Source: Hippasteria phrygiana (Eukaryota; Echinodermata; Asteroidea; Valvatida; Goniasteridae). Taken from it: a stretch of DNA of 64,000 nt. The notes under the pieces are model-generated. The model ran no database searches, was not told where the DNA came from, and saw only the letters and a list, made by a program, of their open reading frames with translations. This document shows, piece by piece, positions 12,180 to 25,292 of this stretch. The stretch is from assembly GCA_037893225.1 (NCBI GenBank), contig JAZGUH010000489.1:947656-1011655 (forward strand). The letters are read 5' to 3'. The translations under genes and the position numbers were made by a program. How positions within the stretch are numbered: the stretch's first letter is position 1; every line of letters begins with the position of its first letter.

Positions 12180-14285
12180 TAAGCTACCCATACGTGTGAA
12201 AATTACTGGATTTGGTCAATATCCCATTCAATTATGAACAGGGAAAGGAGGGGCGTTCATCTGAAAATGTGGCAAACGTTAAGCAGTCACAATGCAGTAA
12301 ACGGAAGAACGCACACAGAGTTCACAGAAGTAAATTTGTTGCGAGGTTTGAATTTTCTCGAAGAGTTCTAACGCTGTGAAGCTGGCGATGGTCCGAAATT
12401 GTTGCGCTATATCTAAGCTACCCATACGTGTAAACATTACTGGATTTGGTCAATATACCATTCAATTATGAACAGGGAAAGGAGGGGCGTTCATCTGAAC
12501 ATTTGGCAAACGTTAAGCAGTCACAATGCAGTAAACGGGAGAACGCACACAGAGTTCATTGGAAAAAACATTTTTCGAGGTTTGAATTTTCTCGAAGAGT
12601 TCTCACGCTATGAAGCTGGCGATGGTCTCAAATTGTTGCGCTAGATCTAAGCTACTCATACGTGTGAAAATTACTGGATTTGGTCAATATCCCATTCAAT
12701 TATGAACAGGGAAAGGAGGGGCGTTCATCTGAAAATGTGGCAAACGTTAAGCAGTCACAATGCAGTAAACGGGAGAACGCACACATAGTTCACGGTAAGA
12801 AATTTGTTGCGAGGTTTGAATTTTCTCGAAGAGTTCTCACGCTGTGAAGCTGGCGATGGTCTCAAATTGTTGCGCTAGATCTAGGCTACCCATATGTGTG
12901 AAAATTACTGGATTTGGTCAATATCCCATTCAATTATGAACAGGGAAAGGAGCGGCGTTCATCTGAAAATGTGGCAAACGTTAAGCAGTCACAATGCAGT
13001 AAACGGGAGAACGCACACATAGTTCACGGTAAGAAATTTGTTGCGAGGTTTGAATTTTCTCGAAGAGTTCTAACGCTGTGAAGCTGGCGATGGTCTCAAA
13101 TTGTTGCGCTAGATCTAAGCTACCCATACGTGTGAAAATTACTGGATTTGGTCAATATCCCATTCAATTATGAACAGGGAAAGGAGGGGCGTTCATCTGA
13201 AAATGTGGCAAACGTTAAGCAGTCACAATGCAGTAAACGGAAGAACGCACACAGAGTTCACAGAAGTAAATTTTTTGCGAGGTTTGAATTTTCTCGAAGA
13301 GTTCTAACGCTGTGAAGCTGGCGATGGTCTGAAATTGTTGCGCTATATCTGAGCTACCCATACGTGTAAACATTACTGGATTTGGTCAATATACCATTCA
13401 ATTATGAACAGGGAAAGGAGGGGCGTTCATCTGAACATTTGGCAAACGTTAAGCAGTCACAATGCAGTAAACGGGAGAACGCACACAGAGTTCACAGGAA
13501 GAAATTTGTTGCGAGGTTTGAATTTTCTCAAAGAGTTCTCACGCTATGAAGCTGGCGATGGTCTCAAATTGTTGCGCTAGATCTAAGCTACCCATACGTG
13601 TGAAAATTACTGGATTTGGTCAATATCCCGTTCAAATATGAACAGGGAAAGGAGGGGCGTTCATCTGAAAATGTGGCAAACGTTAAGCAGTCACAATGCA
13701 GTAAACGGAAGAACGCACACAGAGTTCACAGGAAGAAGATTGTTCCGAGGTTTGAATTTTCTCGAAGAGTTCTCACGCTATAAAGCTGGCGATGGTCTCA
13801 AATTGTTGCGCTAGATCTAAGCTACCGATACGTGTGAAAATTACTGGATTTGGTCAATATCCCATTCAATTATGAACAGGGAAAGGAGGGGCGTTCATCT
13901 GAAAATGTGGCAAACGTTAAGCAGTCACAATGCAGTAAACGGAAGAACGCACACAGAGTTCACAGGAAGAAGATTGTTCCGAGGTTTGAATTTTCTCGAA
14001 GAGTTCTCACGCTGTGAAGCTGGCGATGGTCTCAAATTGTTGCGCTAGATCTAAGCTACCCATACGTGTGAAAATTACTGGATTTGGTCAATATCCCATT
14101 CAATTATGAACAGGGAAAGGAGGGGCGTTTATCTGAAAATGTGGCAAACGTGAAGCAGTCACAATGCAGTAAACGGGAGAAGGCACACAGAGTTCACGGG
14201 AAGAAATTTGTTGCGAGGTTTGAATTTTCTCGAAGAGTTCTAACGCTGTGAAGCTGGCGATGGTCTCAAATTGTTGCGCTACATC
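12180..14285. repeat. 9-monomer block S,L,T,T,S,A,P/R,R,G
   Basis: Monomer starts are 12180 (S), 12414 (L), 12648 (T, actcat start), 12882 (T, aggctacccatatg start with gagcggcg), 13116 (S with tttttt), 13350 (A, gagct start), 13584 (P head with R second half), 13818 (R) and 14052 (G). The first five recur at 15464-16633 and again at 54312-55481 with the same private marks, so this S,L,T,T,S group moves as a unit. Confidence 0.82.
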
Positions 14286-15463
14286 TAAGCTACCCATACG
14301 TGTGGAAATTACTGGATTTGGTCAATATCCTATTCGATTATGAACAGGGAAAGGAGGGGCGTTCATCTGAAAATGTGGCAAACGTTAAGCAGTCACAATG
14401 CAGTAAACGGAGGAACGCACACAGAGTTCACGGGAAGAAATTTGTTGCGAGGTTTGAATTTTCTCGAAGAGTTCTAACGCTGTGAAGCTGGCGATGGTCT
14501 GAAATTGTTGCGCTATATCTAAGCTACCCATACGTGTAAAAATTACTGGATTTGGTCAATATCCCATTAAATTATGAACAGGGAAAGGAGGGGCGTTCAT
14601 CTGAAAATTTGGCAAACGTTAAGCAGTCACAATGCAGTAAACGGGAGAACGCACACAGAGTTCACGGAAAGAAATTTGTTGCGAGGTTTGAATTTTCTCG
14701 AAGAGTTCTAACGCTGTGAAGCTGCCGATGGTCTCAAATTGTTGCGCTATATCTAAGCTACCCATACGTGTAAACATTACTGGATTTGGTCAATATACCA
14801 TTCAATTATGAACAGGGAAAGGAGGGGCGTTCATCTGAACATTTGGCAAACGTTAAGCAGTCACAATGCAGTAAACGGGAGAACGCACACAGAGTTCACA
14901 GGAAGAAATTTGTTGCGAGGTTTGAATTTTCTCAAAGAGTTCTCACGCTATGAAGCTGGCGATGGTCTCAAATTGTTGCGCTAGATCTAAGCTACCGATA
15001 CGTGTGAAAATTACTGGATTTGGTCAATATCCCATTCAATTATGAACAGGGAAAGGAGGGGGGGGGGGGCGTTCATCTGAAAATGTGGCAAACGTTAAGC
15101 AGTCACAATGCAGTAAACGGAAGAACGCACACAGAGTTCACAGGAAGAAGATTGTTCCGAGGTTTGAATTTTCTCGAAGAGTTCTCACGCTGTGAAGCTG
15201 GCGATGGTCTCAAATTGTTGCGCTAGATCTAAGCTACCCATACGTGTGAAAATTACTGGATTTGGTCAATATCCCATTCAATTATGAACAGGGAAAGGAG
15301 GGGCGTTTATCTGAAAATGTGGCAAACGTTAAGCAGTCACAATGCAGTAAACGGGAGAACGCACACATAGTTCACGGTAAGAAATTTGTTGCGAGGTTTG
15401 AATTTTCTCGAAGAGTTCTAACGCTGTGAAGCTGGCGATGGTCTCAAATTGTTGCGCTACATC
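14286..15463. repeat. W,K,A,R,G/T block, a 6-mer HOR lacking P
   Basis: The order W (14286), K (14520), A (14754), R (14988), G/T (15230) repeats the 6-mer but skips the P monomer. The A monomer passes directly into an accgat-start R monomer. A one-monomer deletion by in-register recombination explains this without any change of phase. The R monomer holds the 12-G tract. The 14286 monomer is the last W until 54078. Confidence 0.82.
15058..15069 (+). repeat. Expanded G tract, 12 G
   Basis: Twelve G in the R monomer starting at 14988, eight more than usual and the longest homopolymer I noticed in the window. It sits in the copy of the W,K,A,(P),R,G order from which the P monomer is missing. 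Total phase shift after it is +19. Confidence 0.9.
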
Positions 15464-16633
15464 TAAGCTACCCATACGTGTGAAAATTACTGGATTTGGT
15501 CAATATCCCATTCAATTATGAACAGGGAAAGGAGGGGCGTTCATCTGAAAATGTGGCAAACGTTAAGCAGTCACAATGCAGTAAACGGAAGAACGCACAC
15601 AGAGTTCACAGAAGTAAATTTGTTGCGAGGTTTGAATTTTCTCGAAGAGTTCTAACGCTGTGAAGCTGGCGATGGTCCGAAATTGTTGCGCTATATCTAA
15701 GCTACCCATACGTGTAAACATTACTGGATTTGGTCAATATACCATTCAATTATGAACAGGGAAAGGAGGGGCGTTCATCTGAACATTTGGCAAACGTTAA
15801 GCAGTCACAATGCAGTAAACGGGAGAACGCACACAGAGTTCATTGGAAAAAACATTTTTCGAGGTTTGAATTTTCTCGAAGAGTTCTCACGCTATGAAGC
15901 TGGCGATGGTCTCAAATTGTTGCGCTAGATCTAAGCTACTCATACGTGTGAAAATTACTGGATTTGGTCAATATCCCATTCAATTATGAACAGGGAAAGG
16001 AGGGGCGTTCATCTGAAAATGTGGCAAACGTTAAGCAGTCACAATGCAGTAAACGGGAGAACGCACACATAGTTCACGGTAAGAAATTTGTTGCGAGGTT
16101 TGAATTTTCTCGAAGAGTTCTCACGCTGTGAAGCTGGCGATGGTCTCAAATTGTTGCGCTAGATCTAGGCTACCCATATGTGTGAAAATTACTGGATTTG
16201 GTCAATATCCCATTCAATTATGAACAGGGAAAGGAGCGGCGTTCATCTGAAAATGTGGCAAACGTTAAGCAGTCACAATGCAGTAAACGGGAGAACGCAC
16301 ACATAGTTCACGGTAAGAAATTTGTTGCGAGGTTTGAATTTTCTCGAAGAGTTCTAACGCTGTGAAGCTGGCGATGGTCTCAAATTGTTGCGCTAGATCT
16401 AAGCTACCCATACGTGTGAAAATTACTGGATTTGGTCAATATCCCATTCAATTATGAACAGGGAAAGGAGGGGCGTTCATCTGAAAATGTGGCAAACGTT
16501 AAGCAGTCACAATGCAGTAAACGGAAGAACGCACACAGAGTTCACAGAAGTAAATTTTTTGCGAGGTTTGAATTTTCTCGAAGAGTTCTAACGCTGTGAA
16601 GCTGGCGATGGTCTGAAATTGTTGCGCTATATC
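15230..16633. repeat. Second copy of the 11946-13349 segment
   Basis: Six monomers (G/T,S,L,T,T,S) match 11946-13349 at an offset of 3284 bp, which is 14 monomers plus the eight extra G. Shared private marks include gagcggcg (monomers at 12882 and 16166), agtaaattttttgc (13116 and 16400) and the tatatctgag ending. One difference noticed is ttggttaatat in the monomer at 11946. Confidence 0.85.
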
Positions 16634-18037
16634 TGAGCTACCCATACGTGTAAACATTACTGGATTTGGTCAATATACCATTCAATTATGAACAGGGAAA
16701 GGAGGGGCGTTCATCTGAACATTTGGCAAACGTTAAGCAGTCACAATGCAGTAAACGGAAGAACGCACACAGAGTTCACAGAAGTAAATTTGTTGCGAGG
16801 TTTGAATTTTCTCGAAGAGTTCTAACGCTGTGAAGCTGGCGATGGTCCGAAATTGTTGCGCTATATCTAAGCTACCCATACGTGTAAACATTACTGGATT
16901 TGGTCAATATACCATTCAATTATGAACAGGGAAAGGAGGGGCGTTCATCTGAACATTTGGCAAACGTTAAGCAGTCACAATGCAGTAAACGGGAGAACGC
17001 ACACAGAGTTCATTGGAAAAAACATTTTTCGAGGTTTGAATTTTCTCGAAGAGTTCTCACGCTATGAAGCTGGCGATGGTCTCAAATTGTTGCGCTAGAT
17101 CTAAGCTACTCATACGTGTGAAAATTACTGGATTTGGTCAATATCCCATTCAATTATGAACAGGGAAAGGAGGGGCGTTCATCTGAAAATGTGGCAAACG
17201 TTAAGCAGTCACAATGCAGTAAACGGGAGAACGCACACATAGTTCACGGTAAGAAATTTGTTGCGAGGTTTGAATTTTCTCGAAGAGTTCTCACGCTGTG
17301 AAGCTGGCGATGGTCTCAAATTGTTGCGCTAGATCTAGGCTACCCATATGTGTGAAAATTACTGGATTTGGTCAATATCCCATTCAATTATGAACAGGGA
17401 AAGGAGCGGCGTTCATCTGAAAATGTGGCAAACGTTAAGCAGTCACAATGCAGTAAACGGGAGAACGCACACATAGTTCACGGTAAGAAATTTGTTGCGA
17501 GGTTTGAATTTTCTCGAAGAGTTCTAACGCTGTGAAGCTGGCGATGGTCTCAAATTGTTGCGCTAGATCTAAGCTACCCATACGTGTGAAAATTACTGGA
17601 TTTGGTCAATATCCCATTCAATTATGAACAGGGAAAGGAGGGGCGTTCATCTGAAAATGTGGCAAACGTTAAGCAGTCACAATGCAGTAAACGGAAGAAC
17701 GCACACAGAGTTCACAGAAGTAAATTTTTTGCGAGGTTTGAATTTTCTCGAAGAGTTCTAACGCTGTGAAGCTGGCGATGGTCTGAAATTGTTGCGCTAT
17801 ATCTGAGCTACCCATACGTGTAAACATTACTGGATTTGGTCAATATACCATTCAATTATGAACAGGGAAAGGAGGGGCGTTCATCTGAACATTTGGCAAA
17901 CGTTAAGCAGTCACAATGCAGTAAACGGGAGAACGCACACAGAGTTCACAGAAGTAAATTTGTTGCGAGGTTTGAATTTTCTCGAAGAGTTCTAACGCTG
18001 TGAAGCTGGCGATGGTCCGAAATTGTTGCGCTATATC
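15698..18037. repeat. 5-mer HOR L,T,T,S,A/S, two tandem copies
   Basis: Units of 1170 bp start at 15698 and 16868. Each ends in a mosaic monomer (16634, 17804) with a class A head (aaacatt, gaacatttgg) and a class S second half (agaagtaaatttg, ccgaaattg), so the HOR boundary runs inside a monomer. The mosaic differs between copies at cggaa versus cggga. Both copies carry gagcggcg in the second T. Confidence 0.88.
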
Positions 18038-19909
18038 TAAGCTACCCATACGTGTAAACATTACTGGATTTGGTCAATATACCATTCAATTATGAACAGG
18101 GAAAGGAGGGGCGTTCATCTGAACATTTGGCAAACGTTAAGCAGTCACAATGCAGTAAACGGGAGAACGCACACAGAGTTCATTGGAAAAAACATTTTTC
18201 GAGGTTTGAATTTTCTCGAAGAGTTCTCACGATATAAAGCTGGCGATGGTCTCAAATTGTTGCGCTAGATCTAAGCTACTCATACGTGTGAAAATTACTG
18301 GATTTGGTCAATATCCCATTCAATTATGAACAGGGAAAGGAGGGGCGTTCATCTGAAAATGTGGCAAACGTTAAGCAGTCACAATGCAGTAAACGGGAGA
18401 ACGCACACATAGTTCACGGTAAGAAATTTGTTGCGAGGTTTGAATTTTCTCGAAGAGTTCTCACGCTGTGAAGCTGGCGATGGTCTCAAATTGTTGCGCT
18501 AGATCTAGGCTACCCATATGTGTGAAAATTACTGGATTTGGTCAATATCCCATTCAATTATGAACAGGGAAAGGAGGGGCGTTCATCTGAAAATGTGGCA
18601 AACGTTAAGCAGTCACAATGCAGTAAACGGGAGAACGCACACATAGTTCACGGTAAGAAATTTGTTGCGAGGTTTGAATTTTCTCGAAGAGTTCTAACGC
18701 TGTGAAGCTGGCGATGGTCTCAAATTGTTGCGCTAGATCTAAGCTACCCATACGTGTGAAAATTACTGGATTTGGTCAATATCCCATTCAATTATGAACA
18801 GGGAAAGGAGGGGCGTTCATCTGAAAATGTGGCAAACGTTAAGCAGTCACAATGCAGTAAACGGAAGAACGCACACAGAGTTCACAGAAGTAAATTTGTT
18901 GCGAGGTTTGAATTTTCTCGAAGAGTTCTAACGTTGTGAAGCTGGCGATGGTCTGAAATTGTTGCGCTATATCTGAGCTACCCATACGTGTAAACATTAC
19001 TGGATTTGGTCAATATACCATTCAATTATGAACAGGGAAAGGAGGGGCGTTCATCTTTACATTTGGCAAACGTTAAGCAGTCACAATGCAGTAAACGGGA
19101 GAACGCACACAGAGTTCACAGGAAGAAATTTGTTGCGAGGTTTGAATTTTCTCGAAGAGTTCTCACGCTATGAAGCTGGCGATGGTCTCAAATTGTTGCG
19201 CTAGATCTAAGCTACCCATACGTGTGAAAATTACTGGATTTGGTCAATATCCCGTTCAAATATGAACAGGGAAAGGAGGGGCGTTCATCTGAAAATGTGG
19301 CAAACGTTAAGCAGTCACAATGCAGTAAAAGGAAGAACGCACACAGAGTTCACAGGAAGAAGATTGTTCCGAGGTTTGAATTTTCTCGAAGAGTTCTCAC
19401 GCTGTGAAGCTGGCGATGGTCTCAAATTGTTGCGCTAGATCTAAGCTACCCATACGTGTGAAAATTACTGGATTTGGTCAATATCCCATTCAATTATGAA
19501 CAGGGAAAGGAGGGGCGTTTATCTGAAAATGTGGCAAACGTTAAGCAGTCACAATGCAGTAAACGGGAGAACGCACACATAGTTCACGGTAAGAAATTTG
19601 TTGCGAGGTTTGAATTTTCTCGAAGAGTTCTAACGCTGTGAAGCTGGCGATGGTCTCAAATTGTTGCGCTAGATCTAAGCTACCCATACGTGTGAAAATT
19701 ACTGGATTTGGTCAATATCCCATTCAATTATGAACAGGGAAAGGAGGGGCGTTCATCTGAAAATGTGGCAAACGTTAAGCAGTCACAATGCAGTAAACGG
19801 AAGAACGCACACAGAGTTCACAGAAGTAAATTTGTTGCGAGGTTTGAATTTTCTCGAAGAGTTCTAACGCTGTGAAGCTGGCGATGGTCCGAAATTGTTG
19901 CGCTATATC
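18038..19909. repeat. 8-mer HOR, copy 1 (1872 bp)
   Basis: Order L,T,T,S,A,P/R,G/T,S. Its first five monomers are a degenerate third copy of the upstream 5-mer: the second T has normal ggggcg, the S has normal aatttgttgc, and the A has a rare atctttacatttgg in place of atctgaacatttgg. The S at 18740 carries acgttgtg. The P/R monomer at 19208 has gtaaaaggaag. Confidence 0.88.
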
Positions 19910-21781
19910 TAAGCTACCCATACGTGTAAACATTACTGGATTTGGTCAATATACCATTCAATTATGAACAGGGAAAGGAGGGGCGTTCATCTGAACATTT
20001 GGCAAACGTTAAGCAGTCACAATGCAGTAAACGGGAGAACGCACACAGAGTTCATTGGAAAAAACATTTTTCGAGGTTTGAATTTTCTCGAAGAGTTCTC
20101 ACGATATAAAGCTGGCGATGGTCTCAAATTGTTGCGCTAGATCTAAGCTACTCATACGTGTGAAAATTACTGGATTTGGTCAATATCCCATTCAATTATG
20201 AACAGGGAAAGGAGGGGCGTTCATCTGAAAATGTGGCAAACGTTAAGCAGTCACAATGCAGTAAACGGGAGAACGCACACATAGTTCACGGTAAGAAATT
20301 TGTTGCGAGGTTTGAATTTTCTCGAAGAGTTCTCACGCTGTGAAGCTGGCGATGGTCTCAAATTGTTGCGCTAGATCTAGGCTACCCATATGTGTGAAAA
20401 TTACTGGATTTGGTCAATATCCCATTCAATTATGAACAGGGAAAGGAGGGGCGTTCATCTGAAAATGTGGCAAACGTTAAGCAGTCACAATGCAGTAAAC
20501 GGGAGAACGCACACATAGTTCACGGTAAGAAATTTGTTGCGAGGTTTGAATTTTCTCGAAGAGTTCTAACGCTGTGAAGCTGGCGATGGTCTCAAATTGT
20601 TGCGCTAGATCTAAGCTACCCATACGTGTGAAAATTACTGGATTTGGTCAATATCCCATTCAATTATGAACAGGGAAAGGAGGGGCGTTCATCTGAAAAT
20701 GTGGCAAACGTTAAGCAGTCACAATGCAGTAAACGGAAGAACGCACACAGAGTTCACAGAAGTAAATTTGTTGCGAGGTTTGAATTTTCTCGAAGAGTTC
20801 TAACGTTGTGAAGCTGGCGATGGTCTGAAATTGTTGCGCTATATCTGAGCTACCCATACGTGTAAACATTACTGGATTTGGTCAATATACCATTCAATTA
20901 TGAACAGGGAAAGGAGGGGCGTTCATCTTTACATTTGGCAAACGTTAAGCAGTCACAATGCAGTAAACGGGAGAACGCACACAGAGTTCACAGGAAGAAA
21001 TTTGTTGCGAGGTTTGAATTTTCTCGAAGAGTTCTCACGCTATGAAGCTGGCGATGGTCTCAAATTGTTGCGCTAGATCTAAGCTACCCATACGTGTGAA
21101 AATTACTGGATTTGGTCAATATCCCGTTCAAATATGAACAGGGAAAGGAGGGGCGTTCATCTGAAAATGTGGCAAACGTTAAGCAGTCACAATGCAGTAA
21201 AAGGAAGAACGCACACAGAGTTCACAGGAAGAAATTTGTTCCGAGGTTTGAATTTTCTCGAAGAGTTCTCACGCTGTGAAGCTGGCGATGGTCTCAAATT
21301 GTTGCGCTAGATCTAGGCTACCCATATGTGTGAAAATTACTGGATTTGGTCAATATCCCATTCAATTATGAACAGGGAAAGGAGGGGCGTTCATCTGAAA
21401 ATGTGGCAAACGTTAAGCAGTCACAATGCAGTAAACGGGAGAACGCACACATAGTTCACGGTAAGAAATTTGTTGCGAGGTTTGAATTTTCTCGAAGAGT
21501 TCTAACGCTGTGAAGCTGGCGATGGTCTCAAATTGTTGCGCTAGATCTAAGCTACCCATACGTGTGAAAATTACTGGATTTGGTCAATATCCCATTCAAT
21601 TATGAACAGGGAAAGGAGGGGCGTTCATCTGAAAATGTGGCAAACGTTAAGCAGTCACAATGCAGTAAACGGAAGAACGCACACAGAGTTCACAGAAGTA
21701 AATTTGTTGCGAGGTTTGAATTTTCTCGAAGAGTTCTAACGCTGTGAAGCTGGCGATGGTCCGAAATTGTTGCGCTATATC
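19910..21781. repeat. 8-mer HOR, copy 2 (1872 bp)
   Basis: It matches copy 1 at an offset of 1872 bp, including acgttgtg (S at 20612), atctttacatttgg (A at 20846), gtaaaaggaag (P at 21080) and the acgatataaag ending of L. It differs toward its end: P has aggaagaaatttgttcc rather than agattgttcc, and the next monomer (21314) is T with the aggct start instead of G/T. The last part of this copy was probably replaced by crossover. Confidence 0.86.
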
Positions 21782-24700
21782 TAAGCTACCCATACGTGTA
21801 AACATTACTGGATTTGGTCAATATACCATTCAATTATGAACAGGGAAAGGAGGGGCGTTCATCTGAACATTTGGCAAACGTTAAGCAGTCACAATGCAGT
21901 AAACGGGAGAACGCACACAGAGTTCATTGGAAAAAACATTTTTCGAGGTTTGAATTTTCTCGAAGAGTTCTCACGCTATGAAGCTGGCGATGGTCTCAAA
22001 TTGTTGCGCTAGATCTAAGCTACTCATACGTGTGAAAATTACTGGATTTGGTCAATATCCCATTCAATTATGAACAGGGAAAGGAGGGGCGTTCATCTGA
22101 AAATGTGGCAAACGTTAAGCAGTCACAATGCAGTAAACGGGAGAACGCACACATAGTTCACGGTAAGAAATTTGTTGCGAGGTTTGAATTTTCTCGAAGA
22201 GTTCTCACGCTGTGAAGCTGGCGATGGTCTCAAATTGTTGCGCTAGATCTAGGCTACCCATATGTGTGAAAATTACTGGATTTGGTCAATATCCCATTCA
22301 ATTATGAACAGGGAAAGGAGGGGCGTTCATCTGAAAATGTGGCAAACGTTAAGCAGTCACAATGCAGTAAACGGGAGAACGCACACATAGTTCACGGTAA
22401 GAAATTTGTTGCGAGGTTTGAATTTTCTCGAAGAGTTCTAACGCTGTGAAGCTGGCGATGGTCTCAAATTGTTGCGCTAGATCTAAGCTACCCATACGTG
22501 TGCAAATTACTGGATTTGGTCAATATCCCATTCAATTATGAACAGGGAAAGGAGGGGCGTTCATCTGAAAATGTGGCAAACGTTAAGCAGTCACAATGCA
22601 GTAAACGGAAGAACGCACACAGAGTTCACAGAAGTAAATTTTTTGCGAGGTTTGAATTTTCTCGAAGAGTTCTAACGCTGTGAAGCTGGCGATGGTCTGA
22701 AATTGTTGCGCTATATCTGAGCTACCCATACGTGTAAACATTACTGGATTTGGTCAATATACCATTCAATTATGAACAGGGAAAGGAGGGGCGTTCATCT
22801 GAACATTTGGCAAACGTTAAGCAGTCACAATGCAGTAAACGGGAGAACGCACACAGAGTTCACGGAAAGAAATTTGTTGCGAGGTTTGAATTTTCTCGAA
22901 GAGTTCTAACGCTGTGAAGCTGCCGATGGTCTCAAATTGTTGCGCTATATCTAAGCTACCCATACGTGTAAACATTACTGGATTTGGTCAATATACCATT
23001 CAATTATGAACAGGGAAAGGAGGGGCGTTCATCTGAACATTTGGCAAACGTTAAGCAGTCACAATGCAGTAAACGGGAGAACGCACACAGAGTTCACAGG
23101 AAGAAATTTGTTGCGAGGTTTGAATTTTCTCAAAGAGTTCTCACGCTATGAAGCTGGCGATGGTCTCAAATTGTTGCGCTAGATCTAAGCTACCCATACG
23201 TGTGAAAATTACTGGATTTGGTCAATATCCCGTTCAAATATGAACAGGGAAAGGAGGGGCGTTCATCTGAAAATTTGGCAAACGTTAAGCAGTCACAATG
23301 CAGTAAACGGGAGAACGCACACAGAGTTCACGGGAAGAAATTTGTCGCGAGGTTTGAATTTTCTCGAAGAGTTCTCACGCTATAAAGCTGGCGATGGTCT
23401 CAAATTGTTGCGCTAGATCTAAGCTACCGATACGTGTGAAAATTACTGGATTTGGTCAATATCCCATTCAATTATGAACAGGGAAAGGAGGGGCGTTCAT
23501 CTGAAAATGTGGCAAACGTTAAGCAGTCACAATGCAGTAAACGGAAGAACGCACACAGAGTTCACACGAAGAAGATTGTTCCGAGGTTTGAATTTTCTCG
23601 AAGAGTTCTCACGCTGTGAAGCTGGCGATGGTCTCAAATTGTTGCGCTAGATCTAAGCTACCCATACGTGTGAAAATTACTGGATTTGGTCAATATCCCA
23701 TTCAATTATGAACAGGGAAAGGAGGGGCGTTTATCTGAAAATGTGGCAAACGTTAAGCAGTCACAATGCAGTAAACGGGAGAACGCACACATAGTTCACG
23801 GTAAGAAATTTGTTGCGAGGTTTGAATTTTCTCGAAGAGTTCTAACGCTGTGAAGCTGGCGATGGTCTGAAATTGTTGCGCTAGATCTAAGCTACCCATA
23901 CGTGTGAAAATTACTGGATTTGGTCAATATCCCATTCAATTATGAACAGGGAAAGGAGGGGCGTTCATCTGAAAATGTGGCAAACGTTAAGCAGTCACAA
24001 TGCAGTAAACGGAAGAACGCACACAGAGTTCACAGAAGTAAATTTGTTGCGAGGTTTGAATTTTCTCGAAGAGTTCTAACGCTGTGAAGCTGGCGATGGT
24101 CCGAAATTGTTGCGCTTATATCTAAGCTACCCATACGTGTAAACATTACTGGATTTGGTCAATATACCATTCAATTATGAACAGGGAAAGGAGGGGCGTT
24201 CATCTGAACATTTGGCAAACGTTAAGCAGTCACAATGCAGTAAACGGGAGAACGCACACAGAGTTCATTGGAAAAAACATTTTTCGAGGTTTGAATTTTC
24301 TCGAAGAGTTCTCACGATATAAAGCTGGCGATGGTCTCAAATTGTTGCGCTAGATCTAAGCTACTCATACGTGTGAAAATTACTGGATTTGGTCAATATC
24401 CCATTCAATTATGAACAGGGAAAGGAGGGGCGTTCATCTGAAAATGTGGCAAACGTTAAGCAGTCACAATGCAGTAAACGGGAGAACGCACACATAGTTC
24501 ACGGTAAGAAATTTGTTGCGAGGTTTGAATTTTCTCGAAGAGTTCTCACGCTGTGAAGCTGGCGATGGTCTCAAATTGTTGCGCTAGATCTAGGCTACCC
24601 ATATGTGTGAAAATTACTGGATTTGGTCAATATCCCATTCAATTATGAACAGGGAGAGGAGGGGCGTTCATCTGAAAATTTGGCAAACGTTAAGCAGTCA

Positions 24701-25292
24701 CAATGCAGTAAACGGGAGAACGCACACATAGTTCACGGTAAGAAATTTGTTGCGAGGTTTGAATTTTCTCGAAGAGTTCTAACGCTGTGAAGCTGGCGAT
24801 GGTCTCAAATTGTTGCGCTAGATCTCAGCTACCCATACGTGTGAAAATTACTGGATTTGGTCAATATCCCATTCAATTATGAACAGGGAAAGGAGGGGCG
24901 TTCATCTGAAAATGTGGCAAACGTTAAGCAGTCACAATGCAGTAAACGGAAGAACGCACACAGAGTTCACAGAAGTAAATTTGTTGCGAGGTTTGAATTT
25001 TCTCGAAGAGTTCTAACGCTGTGAAGCTGGCGATGGTCTGAAATTGTTGCGCTATATCTGAGCTACCCATACGTGTAAACATTACTGGATTTGGTCAATA
25101 TACCATTCAATTATGAACAGGGAAAGGAGGGGCGTTCATCTGAACATTTGGCAAACGTTAAGCAGTCACAATGCAGTAAACGGGAGAACGCACACAGAGT
25201 TCACAGGAAGAAATTTGTTGCGAGGTTTGAATTTTCTCGAAGAGTTCTCACGCCATGAAGCTGGCGATGGTCTCAAATTGTTGCGCTAGATC
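21080..25292. repeat. 18-mer HOR, copy 1 (4213 bp)
   Basis: Order P,T,S,L,T,T,S,A/K,A,P,R,G/T,S,L,T,T,S,A. It matches the segment beginning at 25293 with a 4213-bp offset (18 monomers plus one inserted T) through the monomer at 23186. It overlaps the end of the 8-mer copy 2, so the levels are nested. The A/K mosaic at 22718 has a class A head and a class K second half. The monomer at 24591 has a private gggagagga and gaaaatttgg. The S at 22484 starts gtgtgcaaatt. Confidence 0.85.
24116..24117 (+). other. Single T insertion, cgcttatat
   Basis: At the end of the S monomer starting at 23888, cgctatatc becomes cgcttatatc. It changes monomer phase by one base and is shared with 28095-28096, so it works as a marker of common descent for the two 18-mer-derived copies. 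Confidence 0.92.
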
